Positions 35,627 to 45,142 of a DNA stretch of 64,000 nt are shown here, piece by piece. This stretch comes from an uncultured Pontibacter sp. (GTDB taxonomy: Bacteria; Bacteroidota; Bacteroidia; Cytophagales; Hymenobacteraceae). The DNA lies in contig NZ_CANLMZ010000001.1 in assembly GCF_947492645.1 (NCBI RefSeq), forward strand, positions 1 through 64,000, given 5' to 3'. The notes under the pieces were generated by a model. It saw only the letters and a program-made list of their open reading frames with translations, ran no database searches and was not told the origin of the DNA. Position 1 is the first letter of the stretch; every line of letters begins with the position of its first letter. A program made the translations under genes and the position numbers.

Positions 35627-36883
35627 TTACTTCAACTTCTCTAAAGCACTTTTCAATCTGCCCAAAGCAGCTTTGATATCTTCCAAAGAAGCACCGCCTA
35701 CTGATAACCTGAACCAGTTTAGGTCGCGGCCAGAGCCGAAGGCAGAGAACGGCACCACCGCCAGCTTTGCTTCGTGCAGCACATAAAATGTAATGTCCTG
35801 GCTTGTTTCTAATACCTTGCCCTCAGGAGTAGTTTTACCAGCCAGGTCCATTTTAGCTGAAAGGTATATTGCTCCCATTGGCTCAATAGCATCTACTGCA
35901 AAACCATCAGCCTTTAGTTTTTTAAACCCATTGTAAAGCACATCCAGGCTTTCCTGAATCTTTGGCTTAAACTCGCTCATGAAGCTATCTACAGCCTGCC
36001 CTTGCTCCAAAAACCCGGCTGTTGCCATCTGCTCTGCCTTGGGTGCCCAGGCACCCACATGCCCAAGTATAGATTTCATTTTATCCATCACCACGGTTGG
36101 CCCGAAAGCGTATCCTACACGCACCCCGGTTGCAGCAAAGCATTTAGATGTGCCGTCAATATATACTACATAATCACGGATTTCAGGGCGCAGGCTTACC
36201 GGATCGTAGTGTTCGGCAGCACCAAAGGTCAGCATCCAGTATATTTGGTCGTAGAGCATGTATAGTGGCTTTTCACCCTCGGCCCTGCCACGGTTCTCCT
36301 CCAGTACCAGGTCGCAAATCTCCTCCAAATCTTTTTTAGAGAACATGGTGCCCGTTGGGTTTAACGGTGAGCATAGTGCCAGCATGGTGGCGCCTTTCAC
36401 GTGCGGCTTTACATCTTCGGCAGTTGGCATAAAGTTGTTTTCCGGCCGGGTTTTTACCTCTACAGGTGTTGCCCCGGATAAATGGCAGTAGTGGTTGTTG
36501 TTCCACGATGGCGTTGGGTATACCACTTTATCTCCCGGGTCAACAAGGGCCAGGTAGGTAGCATAAATTAAAGGCCTTGATCCGCCAGCTACTAAAACAT
36601 CGCTCTCAGGGTATGTTAGCCCCAGCCTCTCTTTCGTGAATTCTACAACGGCATTACGCAATACGGCCACTCCGTTGGCAGGCGGATAGTTGGTATGCCC
36701 TTGCTCGTAAGCTGTGGTTATGCCTTGGCGTAGCGCTGTAGGTATAGGATATATGCTTGGGTTAAAGTCGCCGATTGTAAGGTTACAGATAGGCTCGCCT
36801 TTTGCGATCATTGCATTTACCTCGCCGGCTACTCTTATAATTTCGGAGCCGATCAGGTTTTGCGCCATTTTAGAAACTGTCAT
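35627..36883 (-). CDS. PLP-dependent class I/II aminotransferase
   Basis: The 418-residue fold type I protein has the PLP lysine in GTSKCFAATGVRVGY, the NPTG loop in SPLNPTGTMF and the pyridine-anchoring Asp in MLYDQIYW. The overall pattern is of the aspartate/aromatic aminotransferase superfamily. The amino donor and acceptor cannot be told from sequence. It is next to the asparagine synthetase and AsnC pair but transcribed separately. Confidence 0.93.
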   Translation of the reverse strand: MTVSKMAQNLIGSEIIRVAGEVNAMIAKGEPICNLTIGDFNPSIYPIPTALRQGITTAYEQGHTNYPPANGVAVLRNAVVEFTKERLGLTYPESDVLVAGGSRPLIYATYLALVDPGDKVVYPTPSWNNNHYCHLSGATPVEVKTRPENNFMPTAEDVKPHVKGATMLALCSPLNPTGTMFSKKDLEEICDLVLEENRGRAEGEKPLYMLYDQIYWMLTFGAAEHYDPVSLRPEIRDYVVYIDGTSKCFAATGVRVGYAFGPTVVMDKMKSILGHVGAWAPKAEQMATAGFLEQGQAVDSFMSEFKPKIQESLDVLYNGFKKLKADGFAVDAIEPMGAIYLSAKMDLAGKTTPEGKVLETSQDITFYVLHEAKLAVVPFSAFGSGRDLNWFRLSVGGASLEDIKAALGRLKSALEKLK

Positions 36884-37061
36884 GGGAAAGCATTTATGTG
36901 CTCCACAAGTTAAAGATTTAAGAGAAACTATATAAACAGGTCGTCAGAAAAAAATAGCTCCTGTCTTAATTTATACTATGGCTTTAGCCCCAGAAAAGAA
37001 AAACATTTACCATACTAAGGCTGTACCACTTACAGTAGCTTAACCTTAACAAACTTATACT

Positions 37062-38477
37062 ATGCTGACAGGCCGTGTGAATGCCCCGGAAATTACTACC
37101 GAACATGGTTGGCTTAATTCTGACAAAGCCTGGTCTATCAAAGATTTTAAGGGCAAAATAGTGCTGTTGGATTTCTGGACTTTTGGCTGCATCAACTGCC
37201 AGCACATTATACCTGACTTAAAGCGCCTCGAAAAAGAATATGCAGACGTTTTAGTGGTGATAGGAGTACACTCGGCCAAGTTTGATGCCGAGAGGCAAGG
37301 CGAAACTATAGAACAGGCCATCAGGAAGTTTGGCATTGAGCACCCGGTTGTAAATGATGCAGATTATAAAGTATGGAACTACTATGGCGTCCGCGCCTGG
37401 CCTACTATCGTGCTAATAGATCCAAACGGAAAAGTAATAGGGCAGCATGCAGGCGAGGCAGTTTATGATACCGTTCGCCCCTACATCCAGAAGCTAAAAG
37501 ACGAGTTTAAAGACCAACTAAACTACGATCCATTTGAGTTTAAAGCTCCGCGGAAGGAGGCATCTGCTTTATACTTCCCGTCCAAGCTTATTTGTGACAA
37601 CGACGGTGATTTATATTTGTCGGACAGCGGCAACAACCGCATACTTAAGCTGAACCAGGAGGGGCAGGTGCTGGAGGTAATCGGCAGCGGTGAACAGGGC
37701 TTTAGCAACGGCGGCTATGCCGATGCCACTTTTTACGAGCCGCATGGCATGGCCTTACAGGGAGATACCTTGTATATTGCTGACACCAAGAACAATGCCA
37801 TACGCCAAGTAGACCTGAGGCATAAAATGGTAACTACGGCAGCAGGCACAGGAGAATTACACTATTACTTTTTAGATGACAAGCTAAACGAACCGGTAAA
37901 CCCAAACAGCCCCTGGGACCTGCTTGTTTATGGCAACAGCATGTTTATTGCCAACGCCGGCAACCACCAGATCCTGCGCATGGACCTTGAAACAAAAAAA
38001 GTATACCGCTTTGCCGGAACAGGCCGCGAGGCCCTGACGGATGGGCCATTACACGAAGCTGCCTTTAACCAACCCAGCGGACTTGCCAACAATGAGCATG
38101 TGCTTTATATAGCCGATGCCGAAGCCAGCGCCATCCGCACCGTTAACCTGAAAACAGGTATAGTACTAACACCGCTTGGCCGCGGCCTCTTTGATTTTGG
38201 AGATGTAGATGGTGATGTGGATGATGCCCTGTTGCAACATTGCGTTGGCCTGGAGATAATAGATAGCGATGTGTACATTGCCGACACCTATAACGGCAAG
38301 ATAAAAAGGCTGGACCTATCCCGAAACCGGGTGCACACACTTGCCAGCGGGCTCAGCGAACCAAACGACCTCGTCTTTTTAAACGGGCAGCTGTGGGTAA
38401 CAAGCACCAACAGCCACCAGCTTTTTAAAATAGACCTTAATACCGGGCAGAAGCAGGAAGTGATAGTGACGCTGTAA
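37062..38477 (+). CDS. Thioredoxin-like / NHL-repeat protein (NHLRC2-like)
   Basis: The 471-residue protein has a thioredoxin-like domain (about 1-150) with a CxxC pair, C43/C46, in FWTFGCINC, and the cis-Pro block RAWPTIVLID. It then has a six-bladed NHL propeller (about 165-471). Repeats such as DLYLSDSGNNRILKL, TLYIADTKNNAIRQVDL and MFIANAGNHQILRMDL are plain. The same architecture occurs in animal NHLRC2. No signal peptide is evident, so it is probably cytoplasmic. The substrate is unknown. Confidence 0.9.
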   Translation: MLTGRVNAPEITTEHGWLNSDKAWSIKDFKGKIVLLDFWTFGCINCQHIIPDLKRLEKEYADVLVVIGVHSAKFDAERQGETIEQAIRKFGIEHPVVNDADYKVWNYYGVRAWPTIVLIDPNGKVIGQHAGEAVYDTVRPYIQKLKDEFKDQLNYDPFEFKAPRKEASALYFPSKLICDNDGDLYLSDSGNNRILKLNQEGQVLEVIGSGEQGFSNGGYADATFYEPHGMALQGDTLYIADTKNNAIRQVDLRHKMVTTAAGTGELHYYFLDDKLNEPVNPNSPWDLLVYGNSMFIANAGNHQILRMDLETKKVYRFAGTGREALTDGPLHEAAFNQPSGLANNEHVLYIADAEASAIRTVNLKTGIVLTPLGRGLFDFGDVDGDVDDALLQHCVGLEIIDSDVYIADTYNGKIKRLDLSRNRVHTLASGLSEPNDLVFLNGQLWVTSTNSHQLFKIDLNTGQKQEVIVTL

Positions 38478-38512
38478 ATTTTCTTAAAACGGCACCAGCA
38501 CCAGTTTTATAC

Positions 38513-39067
38513 TTAGGCCGCTACCTGCTGCGCCAGTTGTTGCTTTACCCGTAGCGCCTGCAGCACATGCCGCTCCTGGTGGGCTACCATAAACTCAAGC
38601 GTTTCGCCGATTCGCAACTTCAACAACTTAAAGAACTCAACCGGAACGGCTTTTTTACTAAGATTAGCGCCTTTTGCGTTTTGCAGTAGTTGCTGCAGTT
38701 TCTCCTGGTTCTTTAAAAACTCATCAATAGTGCCGCGGCCAAGCTTGCTATTGTTGGGGTTCATGTGCTTTACCGTCTTGTGCTTTTTCATACTTTGCGG
38801 CCCTACCATTTCCAATGTCTTTTTTCCGAGCCAGCTGTAGTTTATATCTTCCAGGTAGGTGCCATTGGAGTTATGGGCAATAGCTGTAGCCAAGGCAGAG
38901 TTGTAGTAGCGGCTGTAGCGGTTCAGGTGCTCCAGGCACTCTAATATACTCCAGCTGTCGGGGTGTGGCTTAAAGTTAAGTGTTTCCAGGTCCAGCTTAG
39001 CTAACTGGGTAGTTACAGTTTGGGTTAAGGCGCTGTTAGTTTGGGCAAGCTGTTCTAATTTATTCAT
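38513..39067 (-). CDS. DinB-like four-helix protein
   Basis: The 184-residue protein has the DinB/YfiT pattern of metal-binding histidines on a four-helix bundle: HLNRY near residue 50 and HQERHVLQAL near the C-terminus. Such proteins are often metal-dependent thiol transferases in bacteria that use bacillithiol, which fits the ytxJ gene in this window; a role is otherwise unknown. I chose ATG 39067 over an upstream TTG. A TACTTTTG box (39096-39103, minus) lies 28 bp upstream. Confidence 0.85.
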   Translation of the reverse strand: MNKLEQLAQTNSALTQTVTTQLAKLDLETLNFKPHPDSWSILECLEHLNRYSRYYNSALATAIAHNSNGTYLEDINYSWLGKKTLEMVGPQSMKKHKTVKHMNPNNSKLGRGTIDEFLKNQEKLQQLLQNAKGANLSKKAVPVEFFKLLKLRIGETLEFMVAHQERHVLQALRVKQQLAQQVAA

Positions 39068-39095
39068 AGTTTTCAAGGTTTTATTTTGTACACTA

Positions 39096-39103
39096 CAAAA
39101 GTA
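39096..39103 (-). promoter_or_regulatory. -7 promoter element of the dinB-like gene
   Basis: TACTTTTG on the minus strand matches TAnnTTTG, 28 bp before the start. No clear -33 box at standard spacing. Confidence 0.5.
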
Positions 39104-39225
39104 TGGCAGCTACTGCTCCTAATCCTTGATTGAAATCAAGATTTATACTTTAAATGTAACATTACACTTTATATATAAAAATTAAGAAAATTTAGTTAAA
39201 TTGATCAACATAAAAAGCTTAAACC

Positions 39226-39912
39226 ATGAACAGCGTGTTGTACCGTATTATACTTGCTGCAACTTTAGGATTTGCTGCTGTAACAGGTGCCTCAGCGCAG
39301 TTTGCCGCTGTAGACATCATGGGCCACCCCATCCAGACCAAAAGTTATACTGATGTAAAAGGCTCTGCTTACTTATACGACACTTGGATGAAGGGCAGCG
39401 CAACAACAGCAAACGGTATAACCTATGATGGTGTGGAGTTAATGTATGACCAGGTTAGTGATGAACTGTTGTTCAGAAGCGAAAACGGCGAAGCAAAAAC
39501 GTTCTTCCAGCCTATAAGTGAGTTCTCGATTAGAGTTGGCAAAGATGAGGTAACACTTAAAAACCACGTGTTCCGCAAAGGCTTTACCCCTGTTGATGCG
39601 GCCAGCCCGCATGCGTTTTACCAGGTGCTTGTTGACGGTGACACGCAGCTGCTAAAAAGAACATCAAAGAAAATATTTGAGGAACTGCCTTATGGTTCTG
39701 CCACAAAAGTAAAAACCTTTCAGGAAGACACACATTACTACATCGCCCAAAAAGATAAGCTCACCAAGATCAAAACTGACAAGAGAGCTGTGCTTAAGGC
39801 CCTAAACGACAAAGAAGCTGCCCTGGAAACATATATCAAAGCCAACCGCCTGAACCTGAAAAATGATGAAGACTTAATAAAGGTAATTGATTTCTACAAC
39901 GCTGCTGAATAA
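39226..39912 (+). CDS. Secreted protein of unknown function, paralogue A of a tandem pair
   Basis: The 228-residue protein has a signal peptide (ends GASAQ, near residue 25). The mature part has a conserved start (KSYTDVKGSAYLYDTW), a central GITYDGVELMYDQVSDELLF block, KGFTPVDAASPHAFYQVL and a helical tail ending KVIDFYN. The next gene encodes the same layout. No known domain is recognised; the pattern resembles uncharacterised secreted proteins of Bacteroidota. Base composition is like the neighbouring genes. Confidence 0.85.
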   Translation: MNSVLYRIILAATLGFAAVTGASAQFAAVDIMGHPIQTKSYTDVKGSAYLYDTWMKGSATTANGITYDGVELMYDQVSDELLFRSENGEAKTFFQPISEFSIRVGKDEVTLKNHVFRKGFTPVDAASPHAFYQVLVDGDTQLLKRTSKKIFEELPYGSATKVKTFQEDTHYYIAQKDKLTKIKTDKRAVLKALNDKEAALETYIKANRLNLKNDEDLIKVIDFYNAAE

Positions 39913-39985
39913 TATTAAATTACATATCTTTAGCATGTATTTTCAAATATTCCCATACTAACTCCTTCTAACTAAGTAAGCAAAG

Positions 39986-40675
39986 ATGAAGAAAATCCTT
40001 TACAGCATCGCTTTAATGATAGCTACAACATTAGTGCTTTCACCTGATTTGATAGCTCAAAATATTGGTATATCAATTGACAGAGATGATATGCGTGTGT
40101 CATCCTATAAATCCCCAGGGCTTAAAGGCTCGCCATACTTATATGAAAATTGGGCAAAAGGGACTGTTCAACTAACAAATGGTATTGTCTATGAGGGCAT
40201 GGATTTACTGTATGACCAAATTAGAGATGAACTCATTTTTACAGTAGACGGTAATCAACGTCAAATTTTCATGCAGCCTGTTCAATCGTTTACTATCTCA
40301 AACCCAGAGAACAGAAGAGTAGTTGACCAGAAAACATTTACCAAAGGGTTTACTGCTGTAGATGGTGCCACTCCTAATGCTTTTTATGAGGTACTTGCTG
40401 CAGGCAATACACAACTACTTAAAAGAACCACCAAGGCAATTGTGGAAGAAAGAAGTGAAACTTCTATATTAAAAGTGAAACAGATTAAGGAAAGTATAAA
40501 ATATTATGTTGCACGTGATGGCCAGTTAACACGAATAACGCCTTCTAAAAAATCAGTTTTAACCGCATTGTCTAACAAGAAAACTGAGTTAGAAGGCTTC
40601 ATAAAGCAACATAATTTAAATTTAAAAGAGGAGGCAGATTTAGCCGAATTAGTAGATTTTTATAATTCTCTATAG
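39986..40675 (+). CDS. Secreted protein of unknown function, paralogue B, AT-rich
   Basis: The 229-residue protein is colinear with the previous gene, with 73 bp between them. Matching blocks include LKGSPYLYENW, GIVYEGMDLLYDQIRDELIF, KGFTAVDGATPNAFYEVL, TQLLKRT and the C-terminal LVDFYNSL. It has a signal peptide ending LIAQ near residue 25. Codon use is clearly more AT-rich than paralogue A, so the two copies diverged long ago or B came from elsewhere. Confidence 0.85.
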   Translation: MKKILYSIALMIATTLVLSPDLIAQNIGISIDRDDMRVSSYKSPGLKGSPYLYENWAKGTVQLTNGIVYEGMDLLYDQIRDELIFTVDGNQRQIFMQPVQSFTISNPENRRVVDQKTFTKGFTAVDGATPNAFYEVLAAGNTQLLKRTTKAIVEERSETSILKVKQIKESIKYYVARDGQLTRITPSKKSVLTALSNKKTELEGFIKQHNLNLKEEADLAELVDFYNSL

Positions 40676-40703
40676 TATAAGCTATTTACTCCAACATTGC
40701 CTC

Positions 40704-41255
40704 CTACTTTAAGCGGCTCAGCGTTTCGGGTGACATGCGAAGGTAGGAGGCAATATACTTTTTAGGGATGTGCTGGAACAGGTGCGGACTGCGCTGCAGC
40801 ACCCGCTGCAGGCGCTGCTCTGGCTCTGGCAACAGCAAATCTACTTCCCGCTCAATCTTTCCTACCAGCGCCTTCTCCACTTCCTCGTGCCAAAAGCGTT
40901 TTATGTTAGGCAGCTGCTCCATTAGCTGTACAAATTCATACTTGCTGATGCCCAACAGTTCACTTCTTTTTAAAGCCTGTATGTAATAGGCAGACGGTTT
41001 CGCATCAACAAAAGACGGAAACGAAACTAATAACGTGCCGGGGTAACCAAAGCCTACACAAATGTCCTCGTCTGGTAGAGGGTAGTAAATGCGTAACGCC
41101 CCGGTTGTAACAAAGTATAACCCTTGCTCTACCTGCCCCTGCTGAATTAAAAAATCATAACGGTTTAGCTTCACCTGCTTTTTCCAAAGGGGCACAAAGG
41201 CCTCAATATCTTCCGGCGTGAAGTATGGCACTTGCTGTAAGAGTGTGCGGAGCAT
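40704..41255 (-). CDS. Crp/Fnr family transcriptional regulator
   Basis: The 183-residue protein has a cyclic-nucleotide-binding-like beta-roll (about 20-110, with QGQVEQGLYFVTTGALRIYY) and a short C-terminal DNA-binding segment ending YLRMSPETLSRLK. The short C-terminus is normal for this Bacteroidota subgroup. The residues that bind cAMP in E. coli Crp are not conserved, so the ligand is unknown. No target is evident nearby. Confidence 0.9.
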   Translation of the reverse strand: MLRTLLQQVPYFTPEDIEAFVPLWKKQVKLNRYDFLIQQGQVEQGLYFVTTGALRIYYPLPDEDICVGFGYPGTLLVSFPSFVDAKPSAYYIQALKRSELLGISKYEFVQLMEQLPNIKRFWHEEVEKALVGKIEREVDLLLPEPEQRLQRVLQRSPHLFQHIPKKYIASYLRMSPETLSRLK

Positions 41256-41406
41256 GGGAGAAGTTATCTAAGTATAAGGCGAAATTTACTAATTTAAAGT
41301 ATAACCATAGCTTTACACGCTCTAGATTAAGCCATCACGTCTATAAGTGCTACTTAATAGTTACATACGAAAGTATACTTTACCCAAATATGCGTTATAC
41401 AGGTCA

Positions 41407-41691
41407 TCACCTCCTCTGCTCAAAATACTCAAATCCCTCCAACTCCTTTACTGTTTTTACATCTACCCGCGTTACCCGTGCATGCTTAGGCCCCTCGTGC
41501 ACCCAATCCTCTAGTTTGCGCAGCGCCTCCTCATCGCCTTCTGCCTCCAGATAAACGGTGCCATCATCTTCGTTCTGCACAAAACCAGTCAGCCCAAACT
41601 CACGTGCTTTATCTAGTGTGCTTGCCCTAAAGAAAACGCCCTGTACTTTTCCGTACACACGTATGGCTACGTGTTTCTTTTGCTCCGCCAT
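41407..41691 (-). CDS. acyP: Acylphosphatase
   Basis: The 94-residue protein has the catalytic pair R22 (YGKVQGVFFR) and N40 (GFVQNEDDGTV), the defining features of acylphosphatase, which hydrolyses acyl phosphates such as 1,3-bisphosphoglycerate. Length is standard. It stands alone, divergent from the serine dehydratase gene. Confidence 0.95.
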   Translation of the reverse strand: MAEQKKHVAIRVYGKVQGVFFRASTLDKAREFGLTGFVQNEDDGTVYLEAEGDEEALRKLEDWVHEGPKHARVTRVDVKTVKELEGFEYFEQRR

Positions 41692-41891
41692 AATAGTGCT
41701 AAGTATAAATAAACTATGTATTTGAACGTACTGCAGCTAAAGGAGTTAAACCAAAGTATAATATAAGATAACCGAACAATTTATACCATCGGTTTTGTTA
41801 ATTAGAGTAGCGTTAGCTGCATTGCAAATTTGTGACTATATTGGCCGCCCCCTTTGCATGGGGAGTTGGTTTATACTTAAGAGATATACAG

Positions 41892-42797
41892 ATGTCGTTA
41901 TTATTCAATGATTTTAAGAGCTGGGATAAGCATTGCGCTGAAACCGGTGAGCCACTTTTCCAACCTGTGCTGGAGTACGAAATAGAGCAGAAGGGGCGCA
42001 CAGAGGAGTTTATCTGGGAAAACATCGCCAAAGCGTATGAGGTTATGAAAGATGCCGTACAAACAGGCCTCACAGAAAACATGACGTCACGCTCTGGCAT
42101 GGTAAATAACGGTGCAAAAAAAGTAGCCAATGCCAAGGTAACGGTGCTGTCGCCGGAGTTCCAGATGCTGGTGTCGCGTGCTTTGGGTGCCAAGGAGGTT
42201 AACTCGTGCATGGGCCGCGTGGTAGCTGCCCCTACCGCTGGTGCCTCGGGCATACTGCCAGGCACGCTTACTACGCTGCAGGAACTGCACGGGCTCGAAG
42301 ACAGGAAAATTCACGAAGGTTTACTTGTTGCCGCCGGCATCGCCCTGATTATAGAGCAAAATGCATCGCTGGCTGGTGCTGTAGGTGGCTGCCAGGCCGA
42401 AACAGGTAGCGCCGCCGCTATGGCTGCCGGTGCAATTGTATACTGCTTAGGCGGAGATGTGCAGCAGGTGTTTAATGCTGTTGCCATTACCATCCAATGC
42501 ATGCTTGGCCTTGTCTGCGACCCTGTGGCGGGCTTGGTAGAGGTGCCTTGTATTGTGCGTAACGCCAGCGCGGCAGCTATTGCTTATTCTTCATCGCAGT
42601 TGGCCATTGCCGGCGTTGATCCTGTTATACCTGTAGACCAATGCGTGGCAGCGCTTGGCGAGGTAGGTGAAAGCATGGAGCGTAAGTATAAAGAAACTGC
42701 TGAAGGCGGTTTAGCCAACACACCAAGAGCCCGTGAGATAGAAAACTTTGTGCTGGTGCAGGATGTAGAAATATTGCCTGACGAAGATAGCGAGTAG
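41892..42797 (+). CDS. sdaAA: L-serine dehydratase, iron-sulfur type, alpha subunit
   Basis: The 301-residue protein matches the catalytic alpha part of the 4Fe-4S L-serine ammonia-lyase, which turns serine into pyruvate and ammonia. Blocks SRSGMVNNGAKK, NSCMGRVVAAPTAGASGILPG, AEGGLANTPR and several cysteines (GGCQAETG, GLVCDPVAG, EVPCIVR) are clear. The beta/regulatory part is not fused and no beta gene is adjacent. I chose ATG 41892; the 20 extra residues upstream are not conserved-looking. Confidence 0.92.
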   Translation: MSLLFNDFKSWDKHCAETGEPLFQPVLEYEIEQKGRTEEFIWENIAKAYEVMKDAVQTGLTENMTSRSGMVNNGAKKVANAKVTVLSPEFQMLVSRALGAKEVNSCMGRVVAAPTAGASGILPGTLTTLQELHGLEDRKIHEGLLVAAGIALIIEQNASLAGAVGGCQAETGSAAAMAAGAIVYCLGGDVQQVFNAVAITIQCMLGLVCDPVAGLVEVPCIVRNASAAAIAYSSSQLAIAGVDPVIPVDQCVAALGEVGESMERKYKETAEGGLANTPRAREIENFVLVQDVEILPDEDSE

Positions 42798-42838
42798 TAC
42801 TGAGGCACAGATTAAGATAAATGGCTTAATAATTGGAG

Positions 42839-42870
42839 AGGTGGAAGGCAGAGAATAGCTTTCCACCTTT
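42839..42870 (+). terminator. Terminator of the serine dehydratase gene
   Basis: An 8 bp stem AGGTGGAA/TTCCACCT (42839-42846, 42861-42868) has a 14 nt loop and is followed by TTTTT. Confidence 0.75.
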
Positions 42871-43171
42871 TTTGATATTTACAAGTTGGTGCCACTCCAG
42901 GGGTAGTTTCGTCACAAGAAAGAGGCTGTTCGTCACATTTACAAAATTAAAAGTATATTAATCAGCAACTTGCACGTTATAGTATAACTTAAAATCTGCT
43001 TGATATTTGCTCAAAAGCAAAATAGGCTACGGTGAACTCTGGCCATACTTGTTTGATTAGAAGAAGCAAACTGCTCAAAACAGGTTCTCTAGAATTTCTG
43101 ATACTTTGCCCGAGCAGTTTAAAGCATATTAAATACTTGCGTCAGTTTTCATCTGTACAGCTATTTATTAC
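42871..43171. other. Intergenic region
   Basis: About 300 bp between the serine dehydratase terminator and the DUF4407 gene. No gene or clear signal seen. Confidence 0.55.
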
Positions 43172-44347
43172 ATGAGAAAGTTTTTTTGGTGGTGCGCCGG
43201 CGCCGATGATACCATACTTGAAAAATGCTCTAAGTCTGAACACGTAAAGTATGCCGGCATTGGCGCTACAGTATTCTTTACAGGATTATTAGCTGGTATT
43301 TCTGGCGCCTACGCACTTTATACAGTCTTCGACGCTGCTGCCATGGCCATTGCGTTTGGTCTGCTTTGGGGTGCTGTAATTTTTAATCTGGATCGCTTTA
43401 TCGTTTCCACGCTTCGCAAGGAAGGTAAATTCTGGAAGGAGCTGTTACAGGTAACGCCACGTATTTTGCTGGCTCTTGTACTGGCGGTAGTTATATCCAA
43501 GCCATTGGAGCTAAAGATTTTTGATAAGGAGATTCAGGCTATACTTAAAGAGAAACAGGCAGAGCTTGCCATACAACACAAAGCTTTGGTTGGAAAACAA
43601 TTCGGTGAGGTAGATTCAGTAAAGTCTGAGATTGGTGCTATCAGGCAGGAGGTGGAAGCTAAAGTACAGGAACGAAACAAATTGTACGAGGCCGTTGCTG
43701 CTGAGGCCGACGGCACCGGAGGAACCGGCAAAGTTGGCAGGGGGCCTATCTATGAAGAGAAAAAGCGCCAATACGATAAAGTAGACGAAGAGCTAAAGTT
43801 ATTGCAGGCCAGCGCCGCCGACAGAATCCTGCTTAAGGAAAAACGGATATCGGAGCTTATGGCCAAGTATGACGAAACGGTTGCAGAAGGCCAGGAGAGT
43901 TTCTCGAACTATGATGGCTTAATGGCTCGAATAAATGCCTTAGACGAATTGCCCTGGTTGCCTGTTTTTTTTATCACCTTGCTGTTTATCTGCCTCGAAA
44001 CCGCACCAATATTTACGAAGCTAATCTCTAGCAAAGGACCTTATGACGATATACTTAAAGGTGTAGAACATGAGCGTACCACACAAGAGATGCAGCGCGT
44101 AAGGGAGCGCCAGAAGCAATACGACACACGGCAAGCTGTATCTGAGGCAAAGTTTTTTGCCCGCACCGAGTATGAAGTAGAAGCCAAGCGCGAAGAAGAA
44201 CGCCTTAAATCTGATGCCCACCTGGAAGTAGTACGAGAATCTGCCGCCGTCTGGAAAGAGCGTAAACTAAACGATATTAGCCGCAGCCCCAACACCGCCG
44301 CCGATATTCTGAATGACGGTGAGGAGAATGGGTATTATAAATGGTAA
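43172..44347 (+). CDS. DUF4407 membrane protein with long coiled coil
   Basis: The 391-residue protein begins RKFFWWCAGADDTILEKC, the DUF4407 hallmark. Membrane segments lie at about 28-50, 53-72 and 90-112, then a long charged coiled-coil region (about 115-255), a fourth membrane segment (about 260-285, LPVFFITLLFICLETAPIF) and a charged C-terminal tail. The function is unknown. It precedes the nuo genes but has its own terminator. Confidence 0.88.
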   Translation: MRKFFWWCAGADDTILEKCSKSEHVKYAGIGATVFFTGLLAGISGAYALYTVFDAAAMAIAFGLLWGAVIFNLDRFIVSTLRKEGKFWKELLQVTPRILLALVLAVVISKPLELKIFDKEIQAILKEKQAELAIQHKALVGKQFGEVDSVKSEIGAIRQEVEAKVQERNKLYEAVAAEADGTGGTGKVGRGPIYEEKKRQYDKVDEELKLLQASAADRILLKEKRISELMAKYDETVAEGQESFSNYDGLMARINALDELPWLPVFFITLLFICLETAPIFTKLISSKGPYDDILKGVEHERTTQEMQRVRERQKQYDTRQAVSEAKFFARTEYEVEAKREEERLKSDAHLEVVRESAAVWKERKLNDISRSPNTAADILNDGEENGYYKW

Positions 44348-44371
44348 ACTGCTGTTAACAGATTATACTTG

Positions 44372-44402
44372 AAAGCGCCTGAATTACACGTTCAGGCGCT
44401 TT
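44372..44402 (+). terminator. Terminator of the DUF4407 gene
   Basis: A perfect 12 bp stem AAAGCGCCTGAA/TTCAGGCGCTTT (44372-44383, 44391-44402) with a 7 nt loop. Confidence 0.85.
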
Positions 44403-44588
44403 TGCATTTTGGGTTGATGTCCTGAGAGCTGCTTATGGGCTACTGTTGGGGCTTTTATCACCAGGCACTATGTTGCAGGCACAAGCTGCGACTATACCCT
44501 TTGTTGGCTTTAGTACGAAATTTATACCTGTGCTACAAGGCATTCGCTTCAGCTAAAGGCAGCACGACTCAAATCCCACTTTTTATCG

Positions 44589-44596
44589 TAAATTTG
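44589..44596 (+). promoter_or_regulatory. -7 promoter element of the nuoABC genes
   Basis: TAAATTTG matches TAnnTTTG and lies 18 bp before the nuoA ATG, giving a short leader. No -33 TTG at the usual distance. Confidence 0.55.
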
Positions 44597-44614
44597 TGTA
44601 AACAGCTGCAAGCA

Positions 44615-45106
44615 ATGGCAGAAAATTATACTTCAGACTTTGGTACCATCCTGCTCTTCCTGATAGGAGGCGCTATATTTGTAGCAATTGGTTTGCTTAC
44701 CAGCAGGCTTATTCGCCCGAACAGGCCCAACCACGAAAAGCTGACAACTTACGAGTCGGGGGAGGAGCCGATTGGTAACGCCTGGGTGCAGTTCAACCCA
44801 CGCTTTTACGTAATTGCGCTTATTTTCATCATTTTTGATGTGGAGCTGGCATTTCTGTTTCCGTGGGCCACAGTGTTTGGCCGCAAAGATTTGATAGAGG
44901 CTACAGACGGTGCCTGGGGTTGGTTTGCGCTGATAGAGATGTTTATTTTTATTGGGGTGCTGGTGTTGGGTTTAGCTTATGCCTGGGCTAAAGGGCACCT
45001 GGACTGGATAAAGCCAAAACCTATACTTCCGGAAAGCCGATCTAAAATACCCATGGATGTGTACCAGCAGTTTAACGCGCAACAGGACAGCAAGCATAAA
45101 GTATAA
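44615..45106 (+). CDS. nuoA: NADH-quinone oxidoreductase subunit A
   Basis: The 163-residue three-helix membrane subunit of complex I carries [20 protein letters not shown] and [12 protein letters not shown], the conserved NuoA loop and second helix. I chose ATG 44615 ([10 protein letters not shown]); a longer frame upstream to 44435 has no family similarity and would cover the TAAATTTG promoter. It is followed by nuoB after 36 bp. Confidence 0.95.
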   Translation: MAENYTSDFGTILLFLIGGAIFVAIGLLTSRLIRPNRPNHEKLTTYESGEEPIGNAWVQFNPRFYVIALIFIIFDVELAFLFPWATVFGRKDLIEATDGAWGWFALIEMFIFIGVLVLGLAYAWAKGHLDWIKPKPILPESRSKIPMDVYQQFNAQQDSKHKV

Positions 45107-45142
45107 ACACCTTTACCAATCATACATTAACTTAGAATTACA

